A stretch of DNA of 25,543 nt from UBA4656 sp002405525. GTDB lineage: Bacteria > Pseudomonadota > Gammaproteobacteria > Xanthomonadales > Ahniellaceae. The stretch lies in the NCBI GenBank assembly GCA_036723735.1, contig DAIMGT010000056.1:1-25543 (forward strand), given 5' to 3'. The position numbers and the translations under genes were made by a program. Below, in pieces: positions 14,116 through 23,263 of the stretch (the stretch's first letter is position 1; every line of letters starts with the position of its first letter). Below the pieces are notes generated by a model that saw nothing but the letters and a program-made list of their open reading frames with translations, was not told where the DNA came from and ran no database searches.

Positions 14116-15645
14116 TCAGGGAGCGAGTTTCGCCCGCAGCGCCGCCGCCTGGTCGCGGATCGCCTGCAGGTCCACCGCCGGCAGCCGCTCCAGATTTTTC
14201 CATTGCAGGGCCGTTCGCGGATGCTTTGCGAAGCGGGCGCGGTGGCGATCGAGGAAGTCCCAGTACAGGGTGGTGAACGGGCAGGCATCGGCGCCCACCG
14301 CGCGTTCCGGCCGATAGCGGCAGCCGCTGCAGTAGTTGCCCATGCGCTGGATGTACTTGCCGCTCGCGCAATACGGCTTGCTGACCATATGGCCGCCGTC
14401 GGCGTACTGGCTCATGCCCAGCACGTTGGGCAGTTCCACCCACTCGACCGCGTCGACGTAGATGGCGAGGTACCAGGCGTGGATCTCTAGCGGGCGCACT
14501 CCGAACAGAAGGGCGAACAGACCGGTCACCATCAGGCGCTGGATATGGTGCGCGTAGCCCAGCGCCAGCGTCTGCCCGACCACCTCGCGCAGACAGTTCA
14601 TGTCGGTATCGCCGGTCCAGTAGAAGGCCGGCAGCGGCCGCTCGGCGCCGAGCGCGTTGGCGACGGCGAAGCCGGGCATGCGCAGCCAGTAGACGCCGCG
14701 CACGAACTCGCGCCAGCCGAGGATCTGGCGCACGAAGCCTTCGACCGCGTTCAGTGGCGCATGACCGTCGCGCCAGGCCTGCACCGCCGCGTCGACCGCG
14801 CGCCGCGGATCGAGCAGCTTGAGATTGAGTGCAGCGGCGATGCGTGCGTGGTATAGCCACGGCTGACCGGTCCACATCGCATCCTGGTAGGTGCCGAACC
14901 GCGGCAGGCGGTGGCGGATGAAGTCGTCGAGCGCGGCTGCGGCATCCGCCGGCGTCACCGGCCAGTCGAAGGCCTCCAGCGCTCCCGGGTGGCCGGGGAA
15001 GCGCCGCGCGACCAGGTCCAGCACCTCCCGGGTGGTGGCGTCGGGAGCAAAGCGCACCGGTGCCGGCAGTCCACCCGGGCCGCGGCGATCGAAGGTGCCG
15101 CGGTTATCGGCATCGTAATTCCACTGCCCGCCAGCCGGCTCACGCCCGGCCATCAGGACGCCCTCGCGCTGACGCATCCAGCGATAGAAGAACTCCATCC
15201 GCAGTTCACGGCGCCCGTGCGCCCAGGCAGCGAAGTCCGCCGGCGATGCGTAGAAGTGGCGATCTTCGCGCTCGGTCCACTCGACGCCGGCGTTGGCCGC
15301 CGTGCGCTGCAGATCCTGCTCGACGCGCCAGTCGCCGGGCTTCACCAGCACCAGCCGGCGTGGCCGCAGGCGCCCGAGGTCGGCCGCCAGGGCGTCTGCA
15401 AGGGTCGTCTCGGGGTGGGCATCGAGCGCACGGTAGTGGATGGTCCAGCCGCGAGCGGCAATCTCGTCGCGCAGGTGCCGCATCGCCGCCAGAAACAGTG
15501 CGATGCGTGCCTTGTGCGACGGCACGTGACTGCTCTCCTGCGCCACTTCCGCCATCCACACGGCGTCCTGCGCCGGCTCGAAGCCCTCGAAGACGGTCGA
15601 GTGGCGATCGAGCTGGTCGCCGAGGACCACAATCAGATTACGCAT
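14116..15645 (-). CDS. Cryptochrome/(6-4) photolyase-like protein with FeS cluster (FeS-BCP group)
   Basis: The 509-residue protein belongs to the deoxyribodipyrimidine photolyase-related group, exemplified by Agrobacterium PhrB, which repairs (6-4) photoproducts using FAD, a lumazine antenna and a 4Fe-4S cluster. The start (MRNLIVVLGDQLDRHSTVF) is diagnostic. Further marks are FVRQILGWREFVRGVYWL, GDTDMNCLREVV, YAHHIQRLMVTGLFALL and NVLGMSQYADGG. Four cysteines fit the cluster ligands: one in MNC, two in YCSGC and one in DACPF. A further Cys is in PYCASGKY. The length matches the family. It is first in the operon, 61 bases before the SDR gene. The operon pairs it with a CPD photolyase, covering both main UV lesions. 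Confidence 0.93.
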   Translation of the reverse strand: MRNLIVVLGDQLDRHSTVFEGFEPAQDAVWMAEVAQESSHVPSHKARIALFLAAMRHLRDEIAARGWTIHYRALDAHPETTLADALAADLGRLRPRRLVLVKPGDWRVEQDLQRTAANAGVEWTEREDRHFYASPADFAAWAHGRRELRMEFFYRWMRQREGVLMAGREPAGGQWNYDADNRGTFDRRGPGGLPAPVRFAPDATTREVLDLVARRFPGHPGALEAFDWPVTPADAAAALDDFIRHRLPRFGTYQDAMWTGQPWLYHARIAAALNLKLLDPRRAVDAAVQAWRDGHAPLNAVEGFVRQILGWREFVRGVYWLRMPGFAVANALGAERPLPAFYWTGDTDMNCLREVVGQTLALGYAHHIQRLMVTGLFALLFGVRPLEIHAWYLAIYVDAVEWVELPNVLGMSQYADGGHMVSKPYCASGKYIQRMGNYCSGCRYRPERAVGADACPFTTLYWDFLDRHRARFAKHPRTALQWKNLERLPAVDLQAIRDQAAALRAKLAP

Positions 15646-16015
15646 GGGCGGAGCCTAGCAGGGTGTCGAGAAACACCCCGGTGGCGCAGGCGGTTGCCGC
15701 GCTCACGCGAATCAATCGCGCAAGCGATTGATCCGGCGGGAGCGAGTCTGCACACGTGCCGAACTCGTAAGGTCGGGAAAGTGGGAGGATAGCGGTTCCC
15801 TGTAAGCCCGCCAGGGAATCTCCGGACAAACATCCACACCCGCGAGTGTCCCCACCGGGGCCCGTGGTCACGGCGGGCCCGCGTAACCCCACCGGCGGCA
15901 CGCATGCCGGCGCGCGGCACGCCGACTGCAGGCCTGCCATGGATTCGCCATCGCGCGCCCGGCGCCTGCCACGATGCCGCGCCTATACTGCTCGCAAGCC
16001 CACCGGGAGCCCACC
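15646..16015. other. Intergenic region rich in inverted repeats
   Basis: These 370 bases separate the divergent light-repair operon and A2M operon. They contain four inverted repeats: GGGTGT-6-ACACCC (15661-15678); ATCAATCGC-GCAA-GCGATTGAT (15711-15732, 9-bp perfect stem with a GNRA-type loop); TTCCCTG-9-CAGGGAA (15796-15818); and GGGCCCG-9-CGGGCCC (15858-15880). None is followed by a T-tract. No coding frame with family similarity is present. The TATACT at 15984-15989 is a good -10 element for the A2M gene. The repeats may be regulatory sites, a structured RNA or remnants of a short repeat element. Confidence 0.5.
15984..15989 (+). promoter_or_regulatory. Candidate -10 element for the A2M-pbpC operon
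   Basis: TATACT lies 26 bases before the A2M start codon, in otherwise GC-rich sequence. No convincing -35 hexamer is found 16-18 bases upstream. Confidence 0.35.
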
Positions 16016-19000
16016 ATGAACCGATCGAATGCCGTGCTGTCGCTGCTGCTCGCCATCCTGCTGGCGGCCTGCTCGCGACCGGCCCCCGAGCCGGTGCCGG
16101 TGACGACGCTGGAGGGCACCGCCGCCACGGACGACGCAGCGCGGGACTTTGGTCTGCTCACTGCGACCGCGGAGTCGCAAGACGGCCGCCCGGCCGCGCT
16201 GCTCACCTTTTCCCGCCGTCTCGCGGGAGCGCAGAAGTTCGACGAGCTGCTCTCGATCACTCTCAAGGATGGCGCCGCGCCCAATGGCGCCTGGGCGCTC
16301 GACGCCGACGGCGTGCGGCTGCGCTTCCCCTACCTCGAGGCCGACAAGACCTACGTGGTGACGATCCGCGCGCCGCTGGCGGCGGCCGACGGCACGACCC
16401 TGGGCGCGGAATCCCGGCACGAGGTCTACACCGGCCCGCTGCAGCCACTGTTCGGCTTCGCGAGCAAGGGAATGGTGCTGCCGGCGCACGAACGCCGCGG
16501 GCTGCCGATCGTGACCGTCAACACGCCCGAGGTCGACGTCGAGTTCCTGCGCGTGCGCGACGGCGCTGTACCGGGGTTCATCGCCCGCTGGCAGTCGGAG
16601 GGCCGCCGCTGGACCTGGACCATCGAGGCGCTCGCGCAACTGGCGGAACCCGTCTACGCCAACCGATTCGCGATCGCGGCCGACGCCAACGCGCGCACCC
16701 TGACCTACCTGCCGGTGCGCAACATCGACGAACTCGAGGCAACGGGTCTGTATTTCGCGGTGATGAAGCGCCCGGGCACCTTCGCCGACGCCTACGACAC
16801 GGCGATGTTCTTCGTGTCCGACATCGGCCTGCACGTGCGCGCCTACCGCGACAGCCTGCTGGTGCATGCGGCCTCGCTCAAGACCGGCGAACCGCTGCCC
16901 ACGGTGTCGCTGTCGCTGCGCCGCGCCGACGGCACCGAGATCGGCAAGGCCGAAACCGACGGCCAGGGGCTGGCGAAGTTCGCCACGCGGCTGGACAGCA
17001 CCCAGCTGCTGGTCGCCTCCCGGGGCCGCGACCTGACCTTCCTCGCCTTCAACCAACCCGCGCTGGACCTGACCGAGTTCAGCATCGCCGGCCGCCCGCA
17101 GCGCGACGCCGAAGTCTTCCCCTGGTCCGGCCGTGACCTCTACCGTCCCGGCGAGACCGTCCGCGTGGCCGCGCTGCTGCGCGACGCTGACGGCCGTCCG
17201 CTGCCGGCGCAGCCACTGTTCGCCACCCTGCGCCAGCCGGATGGTCGCGTGGTGCTGCAGCAGCAGCTGCAGCCGGGCGAGCTCGGCGCCTACGAATTCA
17301 CGCGCGAGATCGCGCTCGACGCACCAACCGGACGCTGGTCGGTGGACTTCTCCACCGACCCGGAGAAGAGCTCCGCCGACCACGCATTCCGCTTCCGCGT
17401 CGAGGAATTCCTCCCCGAACGCCTCAAGCTGGACCTCTGGAGCGAACAGGAGCGCCTCGCGCCCGGCGAGGATCTCTCGCTGTCGGTCGAGGCCGCCTAC
17501 CTGTTCGGCGCGCCGGCCGCCGGCAACCGATTCACTGCCAAGCTCGCCGTCGCGCGCGACGAGCACCCGGTCGCCGCCCTGCCCGACTTCCACTTCGGCG
17601 ACGCGCTGCTCGAACTGCCGAAGGACCCGCAGGACGCGATCGATGCCACGCTGGACGACGACGGCCGCCTGCAGCAGGCGCTCGACGTGCTGGCCGGCAC
17701 GACCATCACCGGCCCGGTGAAGGTCGTCGTGCAGGGCAGCGTGTTCGAGACCGGCGGCCGCGCCGTGTCGCGCAACCTGCAGCGCACGATCTGGCCGGCA
17801 GACGCGCTGGTCGGCGTGCGCCCGCTGTTCGACCTCGCCGACGGTTCGCCGCCCAACGACAGCGCCGGCTTCGAGGTGGTGCGCGCCGATGCGGCGGGCA
17901 ACCTGCTCGGCGCGCAGGCGCTGGCGGTCAAGCTGGTGCGCGAGCGCCGCGACTACACCTGGACCTGGGTCGACAACCAGGGCTGGCGCAGCGACTTCGT
18001 GGCCAACACGGAGACGGTAGAGGAACGCACGCTGACCGTGGCCGCCGGCTCGCGCGCGCGCATCGATGCGCCCGTGGAATGGGGTGTCTACCGCCTCGAG
18101 ATCACCGACCCCGAGACCGGCCTGACCATGCGCCTGCCCTTCCAGTCCGGCTGGGGCTGGGACGACAACCGCGGCGAGGAAGCACGCCCCGACAAGGTCA
18201 AGGTCGCGCTCGACCAGCCGGCCTACGCCGAAGGCGCCACGATCCGCGCCACGCTCACGCCGCCGCACGAGGGCCCGGCCCTGGTACTGCTCGAGGGCGA
18301 CGGCCTGCTCTGGCACACCACGGTCAACGCGCGCGCCGGCACCGTGGTCGAGGTGCCGCTCGATCCGTCGTGGAAGCGCCATGACCTGTACCTCACCGCG
18401 GTGGTGTTCCGGCCCGGCTCCTCGAGCGCGCTGGTCACGCCCAACCGCGCGATCGGCGTCGCCCACGTGAAGCTCGACCGCGCGGCGCGCAGCGTGCCGG
18501 TGGAACTCGCCGCCCCGGAGACGATGCGGCCCGGCAACCCGCTCGCGGTGACGGTCAAGGCGCCGGCGCTGGACGGGCGCAGCGCGCGCGTGCGGATCAC
18601 GGCGGTCGACCTCGGCGTGCTCAACATCACCCGCTTCCCGCTGCCGGACGCGGCCGACTGGTTCTTCGCCCAGCGCCGGCTCGGGCTGGAGGCGCACGAC
18701 CTCTACGGCCGCGTGATCGAGAGCCTCGAGGGCGGCAGCGCGCGGCTGCGCTTCGGCGGCGACATGGCGCTGCCGACCCTGCCGCAGGCGCGCCGGCCGA
18801 ACGCCGACATCCAGACCGTCGACCTCTTCAACGCGCCGGTCGCACTCGACGCCAGCGGGTCGGCGACGGTTGAGCTGCCGGTGCCGGACTTCAACGGCAC
18901 CCTGCGCCTGCGCGCCCTGGTGTTCGCCGACGACACCTTCGGCAGCGGCGAGCGCGACACCATCGTGCGCGCACCGCTGGTCGCCGAGGCCAGCACGCCG

Positions 19001-20908
19001 CGCGTGATGGCCGCCGGCGACCGCTCGCAGGTCACCCTCGACCTGACCAACCTGTCAGGCGCCGACGGCGAGTTCCGTGTCGCCTGGAAGGCCAGCGGCC
19101 CGGTCGCGGTGGACCGCGCGGCCGACCGCGTCACGCTCGCCGACGGCGCCAAGCGCACACTGACACTGCCGCTTCGCGCCACCGGCACCTGGGGCGTGGG
19201 CGAGGTCACGGCGTCGATCACCGGCGGCGGGCTGTCGCTGGAACGCCGCTTCCGGCTCGCAGTGCGCCCGCCCTGGCCCGCCGAGACCCGGGTGCGCAAT
19301 GCGCTGCTCGAAACGCCGCGCCCGGTGGCACCGGACGGCGACCTGCTCGACGGCCTGCTGCCCGATTCGGTGGTCGCGCGGATCGGCGTCGGAACCCTGC
19401 CGCCGCTGCCCTTCGCGGCCAGCGCGCGCGACTTGCTCGGCTATCCCTACGGCTGCATCGAGCAGACCACGAGCAAGGCCTTTCCCCTGGTGCTGCTCGA
19501 CCCCAAGACCACCGACCGGCTGGGCATCGACCCGCTCACCCTGCCCGGCACGAGTGGTACGCAGCGCCCGCTGGACGCCGCGCTGCGCCGCGACCTGCTG
19601 GACGGCGCCTTCGCGCGCATCGCCTCGATGCAGACCGACAGCGGCCACTTCGCGATGTGGCCGGGCGAGACCCAGCCGGTGACCGCGATGACGCCCTACG
19701 TGGCCGAGATGCTGCTGATCGCACGCGAATCCGGTCAGGCGGTGCCCGAGCGGGTGCTCGACAAGGCGCTGACGCGGCTCAACGAGGACCTGCTGTCCGG
19801 TGGCAACACGCAGTACCAGTACGAACACTACGAGCACCTGCGGCTGGCCGAGATGGCGCACGCGGGCTACGTGCTCTCGCGGGTCGAGCGCGCGCCGGTG
19901 GGCACGCTGCGCGCGCTGTTCGACAACGAGCGCGGCAAGTTCGTCGCCCCGCTGCCGCTGGCCCACCTCGCCGCGGCCTTCCAGCGCATGGGCGACGGCG
20001 AGCGCGCGCGCCAGGCGATGGAGGAAGCCTTCACCCGCGACTTCAAGCGCCCACGCTGGCTGGGCGACTACGGCTCCGAACTGCGCGACCTCGGCGTGAT
20101 GCTGGCGCTCGCCGCCGAATCCGGGCTGTCGAAGCCGGAGTACGCGGCGCGCGCCTACGACCTCGCGCGCGGACTGGCCGCCGGGGACCGAATCTGGTGG
20201 CTCAGCACGCAGGACCAGCTCGCGGTGCTGCGCCTCGGCCGCGCGCTGGCGGTCGACGCCCCGACCAGCTTCGCCGCCAGCGTGGCGGTCGGCGGCAGCG
20301 TGTCGGAATCGACCGGCCGCGCGCTGGTCAGCCGCGCCTTCGCCCCGGCGCAGCTGGCCGCCGGCGTGCGCATCACGCCGTCCGGCGGCGCGCCGCTCTA
20401 CGCCACCACCGAGGTCAGCGGCATCCCGCGCCGCTACACGCCGACCGAGCGCACCGACTTCCGCATCACCCGCACCTGGTACCGCACCGACGGCACGCAG
20501 TGGGACGGCGAGTCGCTGGCCGAAGGCGAGGTCCTGGTCGCGCACGTGAAGGTCGAGAGCGCCGAGGCGATGCGCGACGCGCTGGTGGTCGACCTGCTGC
20601 CCGGCGGGCTGGAGGTCGAGAACCTCAACCTCACCGACGCCAGCCAGTGGGCCAACGTCACCATCGACGGCGTCGCGCTGTCGGAGCGTTCGGGCGCCGC
20701 GCAGGTCAAGTTCGAGGAGTACCGCGACGACCGCTACGTGGCCGCGATCGAACTGTGGGGCGGCACGCCGGCCAACCTGTTCTACCTAGTGCGCGCGGTG
20801 TCCCCGGGCGACTTCGTGGTGCCGCCGCCGGTGGTCGAGGACATGTACCGGCCCGCCCTGCGCGCGGTGGGCACGGCCACGCCGGAGCGGATCGCGGTCG
20901 CGCGCTGA
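16016..20908 (+). CDS. yfhM: Bacterial alpha-2-macroglobulin, lipoprotein with thioester
   Basis: The 1630-residue protein is a periplasmic protease trap: cleavage of its bait region triggers a thioester that covalently captures the attacking protease. The N-terminus is a lipoprotein signal (AVLSLLLAILLAAC, Cys19, then Ser, which by the usual sorting rule favours the outer membrane). The thioester motif is intact in YPYGCIEQTTSKAF (Cys1147, Gln1150). Macroglobulin beta-domains fill the first two thirds (for example FPWSGRDLYRPGETVRVAAL near 377-396). The alpha-helical thioester domain and receptor-binding-like domain follow. Length matches E. coli YfhM, about 1650. The ATG at 16016 has GGGAG six bases upstream and begins the signal peptide; the frame is open further upstream. 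It is followed after 3 bases by pbpC, the same pairing as in E. coli, suggesting defence of the periplasm coupled to wall repair. Confidence 0.96.
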   Translation: MNRSNAVLSLLLAILLAACSRPAPEPVPVTTLEGTAATDDAARDFGLLTATAESQDGRPAALLTFSRRLAGAQKFDELLSITLKDGAAPNGAWALDADGVRLRFPYLEADKTYVVTIRAPLAAADGTTLGAESRHEVYTGPLQPLFGFASKGMVLPAHERRGLPIVTVNTPEVDVEFLRVRDGAVPGFIARWQSEGRRWTWTIEALAQLAEPVYANRFAIAADANARTLTYLPVRNIDELEATGLYFAVMKRPGTFADAYDTAMFFVSDIGLHVRAYRDSLLVHAASLKTGEPLPTVSLSLRRADGTEIGKAETDGQGLAKFATRLDSTQLLVASRGRDLTFLAFNQPALDLTEFSIAGRPQRDAEVFPWSGRDLYRPGETVRVAALLRDADGRPLPAQPLFATLRQPDGRVVLQQQLQPGELGAYEFTREIALDAPTGRWSVDFSTDPEKSSADHAFRFRVEEFLPERLKLDLWSEQERLAPGEDLSLSVEAAYLFGAPAAGNRFTAKLAVARDEHPVAALPDFHFGDALLELPKDPQDAIDATLDDDGRLQQALDVLAGTTITGPVKVVVQGSVFETGGRAVSRNLQRTIWPADALVGVRPLFDLADGSPPNDSAGFEVVRADAAGNLLGAQALAVKLVRERRDYTWTWVDNQGWRSDFVANTETVEERTLTVAAGSRARIDAPVEWGVYRLEITDPETGLTMRLPFQSGWGWDDNRGEEARPDKVKVALDQPAYAEGATIRATLTPPHEGPALVLLEGDGLLWHTTVNARAGTVVEVPLDPSWKRHDLYLTAVVFRPGSSSALVTPNRAIGVAHVKLDRAARSVPVELAAPETMRPGNPLAVTVKAPALDGRSARVRITAVDLGVLNITRFPLPDAADWFFAQRRLGLEAHDLYGRVIESLEGGSARLRFGGDMALPTLPQARRPNADIQTVDLFNAPVALDASGSATVELPVPDFNGTLRLRALVFADDTFGSGERDTIVRAPLVAEASTPRVMAAGDRSQVTLDLTNLSGADGEFRVAWKASGPVAVDRAADRVTLADGAKRTLTLPLRATGTWGVGEVTASITGGGLSLERRFRLAVRPPWPAETRVRNALLETPRPVAPDGDLLDGLLPDSVVARIGVGTLPPLPFAASARDLLGYPYGCIEQTTSKAFPLVLLDPKTTDRLGIDPLTLPGTSGTQRPLDAALRRDLLDGAFARIASMQTDSGHFAMWPGETQPVTAMTPYVAEMLLIARESGQAVPERVLDKALTRLNEDLLSGGNTQYQYEHYEHLRLAEMAHAGYVLSRVERAPVGTLRALFDNERGKFVAPLPLAHLAAAFQRMGDGERARQAMEEAFTRDFKRPRWLGDYGSELRDLGVMLALAAESGLSKPEYAARAYDLARGLAAGDRIWWLSTQDQLAVLRLGRALAVDAPTSFAASVAVGGSVSESTGRALVSRAFAPAQLAAGVRITPSGGAPLYATTEVSGIPRRYTPTERTDFRITRTWYRTDGTQWDGESLAEGEVLVAHVKVESAEAMRDALVVDLLPGGLEVENLNLTDASQWANVTIDGVALSERSGAAQVKFEEYRDDRYVAAIELWGGTPANLFYLVRAVSPGDFVVPPPVVEDMYRPALRAVGTATPERIAVAR

Positions 20909-20911
20909 GCC

Positions 20912-23263
20912 GTGGCCGAGGGCCTGCGCCAGCGCCTGCGCCGCCGCGAGGTCGCCCCGCTGCTCGGACTGGCGGTGACGATGGGCGCCGGGCTGCTGGT
21001 CGACCGAATCCTGCCGCCGCCGATCCCCGACCTGTCGGCCGGCGGCGCCACCGTGGTGGTGGCGCGCGATGGCCGACCGCTGCGCGCCTTCCCCGCCGCC
21101 GACGGCGTCTGGCGCTACCGGGTCGCGCCGGCCGACGTGGCGCCCGAATACCTCGACGCGCTGATCGGCTACGAGGACCGCTGGTTCTTCCACCACCGCG
21201 GGGTGAATCCCTTCGCCATCGCGCGCGCCGCCGGCCAGGCCCTGCGCCACGGCGAGGTCGTCTCCGGCGGCAGCACGATCACCATGCAGGTCGCGCGCCT
21301 TGTCGAGCCAATCCCGCGCACGCCGCTGGGCAAGCTGAAGCAGGCCTTGCGTGCTGCGCAGATCGAGCGGCGGCTGTCCAAGGACGAGATCCTCACCCTT
21401 TACCTCAACCTCGCGCCCTTCGGCGGCAACCTCGAGGGTGTCGAGGCTGCCTCCTGGGCCTTCCTCGGCAAGTCGGCGCGCCGACTGTCGCACGCCGAGG
21501 CCGCGTTGCTCGCCGTGCTGCCGCAGGCGCCCAGCCGCCTGCGACCAGACCGCCACCCGGAGGCCGCGCGCGCGGCGCGCGACAAGGTGCTCGGGCGTCT
21601 GGCCGACCTCGGCCTCGGCACGCGGCGCGCACTCGACGAAGCGCGCCTCGAACCCGTCGTCGCGCGCCGCCTGCGCCCGCCGATGCTGGCTGCGCTCGCC
21701 GCCGAACGACTGCGCGCGCAGCACGGCGGCGCGCCGCTGGTGCACAGCACGCTGGACGCTGACCTGCAGGCGATGGCCGAGCGCCGCGTCACTTCGCACC
21801 TCGAGGCCCTGCCGGAACGCACCTCGGCCGCCGTGCTGGTGGTCGACGCCGCCACGCTCGAGGCGCGCGCCTACGTCGGCTCGGCGCGCTTCGCCGACGC
21901 CGACAGCCTCGGCCATGTCGACATGGTACGCGCCATGCGCTCGCCCGGATCCACGCTCAAGCCTTTCGTCTACGCGCTCGCCCTCGACGACGGACTGATC
22001 CACTCGCAGTCCCTGCTAGTCGACGCACCGCAGTCCTTCGGCGCATACCGGCCGGCCAACTTCGGCGACGCCTTCCACGGCCCGGTGTCGGCGGCGGATG
22101 CGCTGTCGCGCTCGCTCAACGTACCGGCAGTCGACCTGCTTGACCGCGTCGGGCCCAGGCGATTCAGCGCACGGCTGGCGCACGCCGGCGTATGGCTGGC
22201 GCTGCCGCGCGGCGCCGAGCCCAACCTCGCGATGGTGCTCGGCGGCACCGGCACCGACCTCGAGTCGCTGGTCGGGGCGTATGCGGCGCTGTCGCGCGGC
22301 GGCCTCGCGGGACCCGTTCGGCTGGCGGCCGACGCCCCGCTACGCGAGCAGCGCCTCATGAGCGAAGGCGCTGCTTTCGTGGTCCGCGAGATGCTGGCCG
22401 CCGGCGGACGCCCCGGCGAATCGGTGCAGGGCCTCGATACCAGCCGTCGCGCCCGCGTAGCGTGGAAGACAGGCACCTCGTATGGCTATCGGGACGCGTG
22501 GGCGATCGGCGCCACGCCCCGCTGGGTGGTCGGCGTCTGGATCGGCCGCCCCGACGGCACCCCGATGCCGGGCCAGTACGGCGCGGTGACCGCGCTGCCG
22601 CTGCTGTTCGGGCTGGTCGACGCGCTGCCCCGCAACGCCGCCGCCAGCGCCGCCCCCGCGCCGCCGCCCACGGTGAACGAACGGCGCATCTGCTGGCCGC
22701 TCGGCCGCGCCGTCGAGCAAACGCCGGAAGGCGCATGCGCGCTGGCGCGGGACGCCTGGGTCATCGACGGCGTGGTGCCACCGACCTTCCCCGACCGCGA
22801 ATCCACCGAGCCACTGTCCCTCACGGTCACCGTCGACGCCCGCGGCCGCCGCGCCACGCCCGACTGCGCCGACGGCGCGCTAACGGCCCGCGAAATCGCG
22901 CGCTGGCCTGCTCGCCTGCAGCCCTGGCTCGACGCCGCGCAGCGGGCTGCATCCGAACCGCCGCCCACGGCACCCGGCTGCACTCTCGCCGCCGCGCCCG
23001 CGCGCGGCGCGCTGCGCAGCGACGGCGCCCTGCCCGGCACGGTGCTGCGCCGCGCGCCAGGCAGCGCGCGACCGCCGACCGTGGCCCTGCGCGCGCTCGG
23101 CGCCGACGGTGCGGTTGACTGGCTGGTCAACGGACAACTGGTCGGGCGCAGTGACGGCCTGCGCCCGCTGCAGTGGCGCTTCGAGCAGCCGGGCGAGCAG
23201 GCCATCGTCGCGCTCGATCGTGCCGGCCGCTACGATCGCGTGGTGCTGCACGTGATGCCATGA
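20912..23263 (+). CDS. pbpC: Penicillin-binding protein 1C (bifunctional class A PBP)
   Basis: The 783-residue envelope enzyme polymerises and cross-links peptidoglycan. Residues about 10-30 are a weak N-terminal membrane anchor. The GT51 glycosyltransferase domain shows EDRWFFHHRGVNPFAIARA (catalytic Glu88) and GGSTITMQVAR (119-129), with RRLSKDEILTLYLN further on. The transpeptidase domain has all three motifs: SPGSTLKPF (Ser347, Lys350), SLN (401-403) and KTGTS (519-523). The C-terminal part contains ICWPLG and several cysteines, fitting the PbpC-specific C-terminal domain. The start is GTG three bases after the A2M stop; no separate Shine-Dalgarno is evident, so expression likely depends on A2M translation. 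The stop overlaps the next gene's ATG (ATGA). Confidence 0.95.
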   Translation: MAEGLRQRLRRREVAPLLGLAVTMGAGLLVDRILPPPIPDLSAGGATVVVARDGRPLRAFPAADGVWRYRVAPADVAPEYLDALIGYEDRWFFHHRGVNPFAIARAAGQALRHGEVVSGGSTITMQVARLVEPIPRTPLGKLKQALRAAQIERRLSKDEILTLYLNLAPFGGNLEGVEAASWAFLGKSARRLSHAEAALLAVLPQAPSRLRPDRHPEAARAARDKVLGRLADLGLGTRRALDEARLEPVVARRLRPPMLAALAAERLRAQHGGAPLVHSTLDADLQAMAERRVTSHLEALPERTSAAVLVVDAATLEARAYVGSARFADADSLGHVDMVRAMRSPGSTLKPFVYALALDDGLIHSQSLLVDAPQSFGAYRPANFGDAFHGPVSAADALSRSLNVPAVDLLDRVGPRRFSARLAHAGVWLALPRGAEPNLAMVLGGTGTDLESLVGAYAALSRGGLAGPVRLAADAPLREQRLMSEGAAFVVREMLAAGGRPGESVQGLDTSRRARVAWKTGTSYGYRDAWAIGATPRWVVGVWIGRPDGTPMPGQYGAVTALPLLFGLVDALPRNAAASAAPAPPPTVNERRICWPLGRAVEQTPEGACALARDAWVIDGVVPPTFPDRESTEPLSLTVTVDARGRRATPDCADGALTAREIARWPARLQPWLDAAQRAASEPPPTAPGCTLAAAPARGALRSDGALPGTVLRRAPGSARPPTVALRALGADGAVDWLVNGQLVGRSDGLRPLQWRFEQPGEQAIVALDRAGRYDRVVLHVMP

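Noticed and set aside
15656..15678. CAGGGTGT ... ACACCC as the end of an insertion sequence
   Set aside because: Only one possible end is present, with no second terminal repeat, target duplication or transposase. It is kept only as part of the inverted-repeat cluster.
15983..18697. Minus-strand open frame of about 900 codons opposite the A2M gene
   Set aside because: It is antisense to a well-supported lipoprotein gene, has no recognisable motif, and reflects a lack of stop codons in high-GC sequence.
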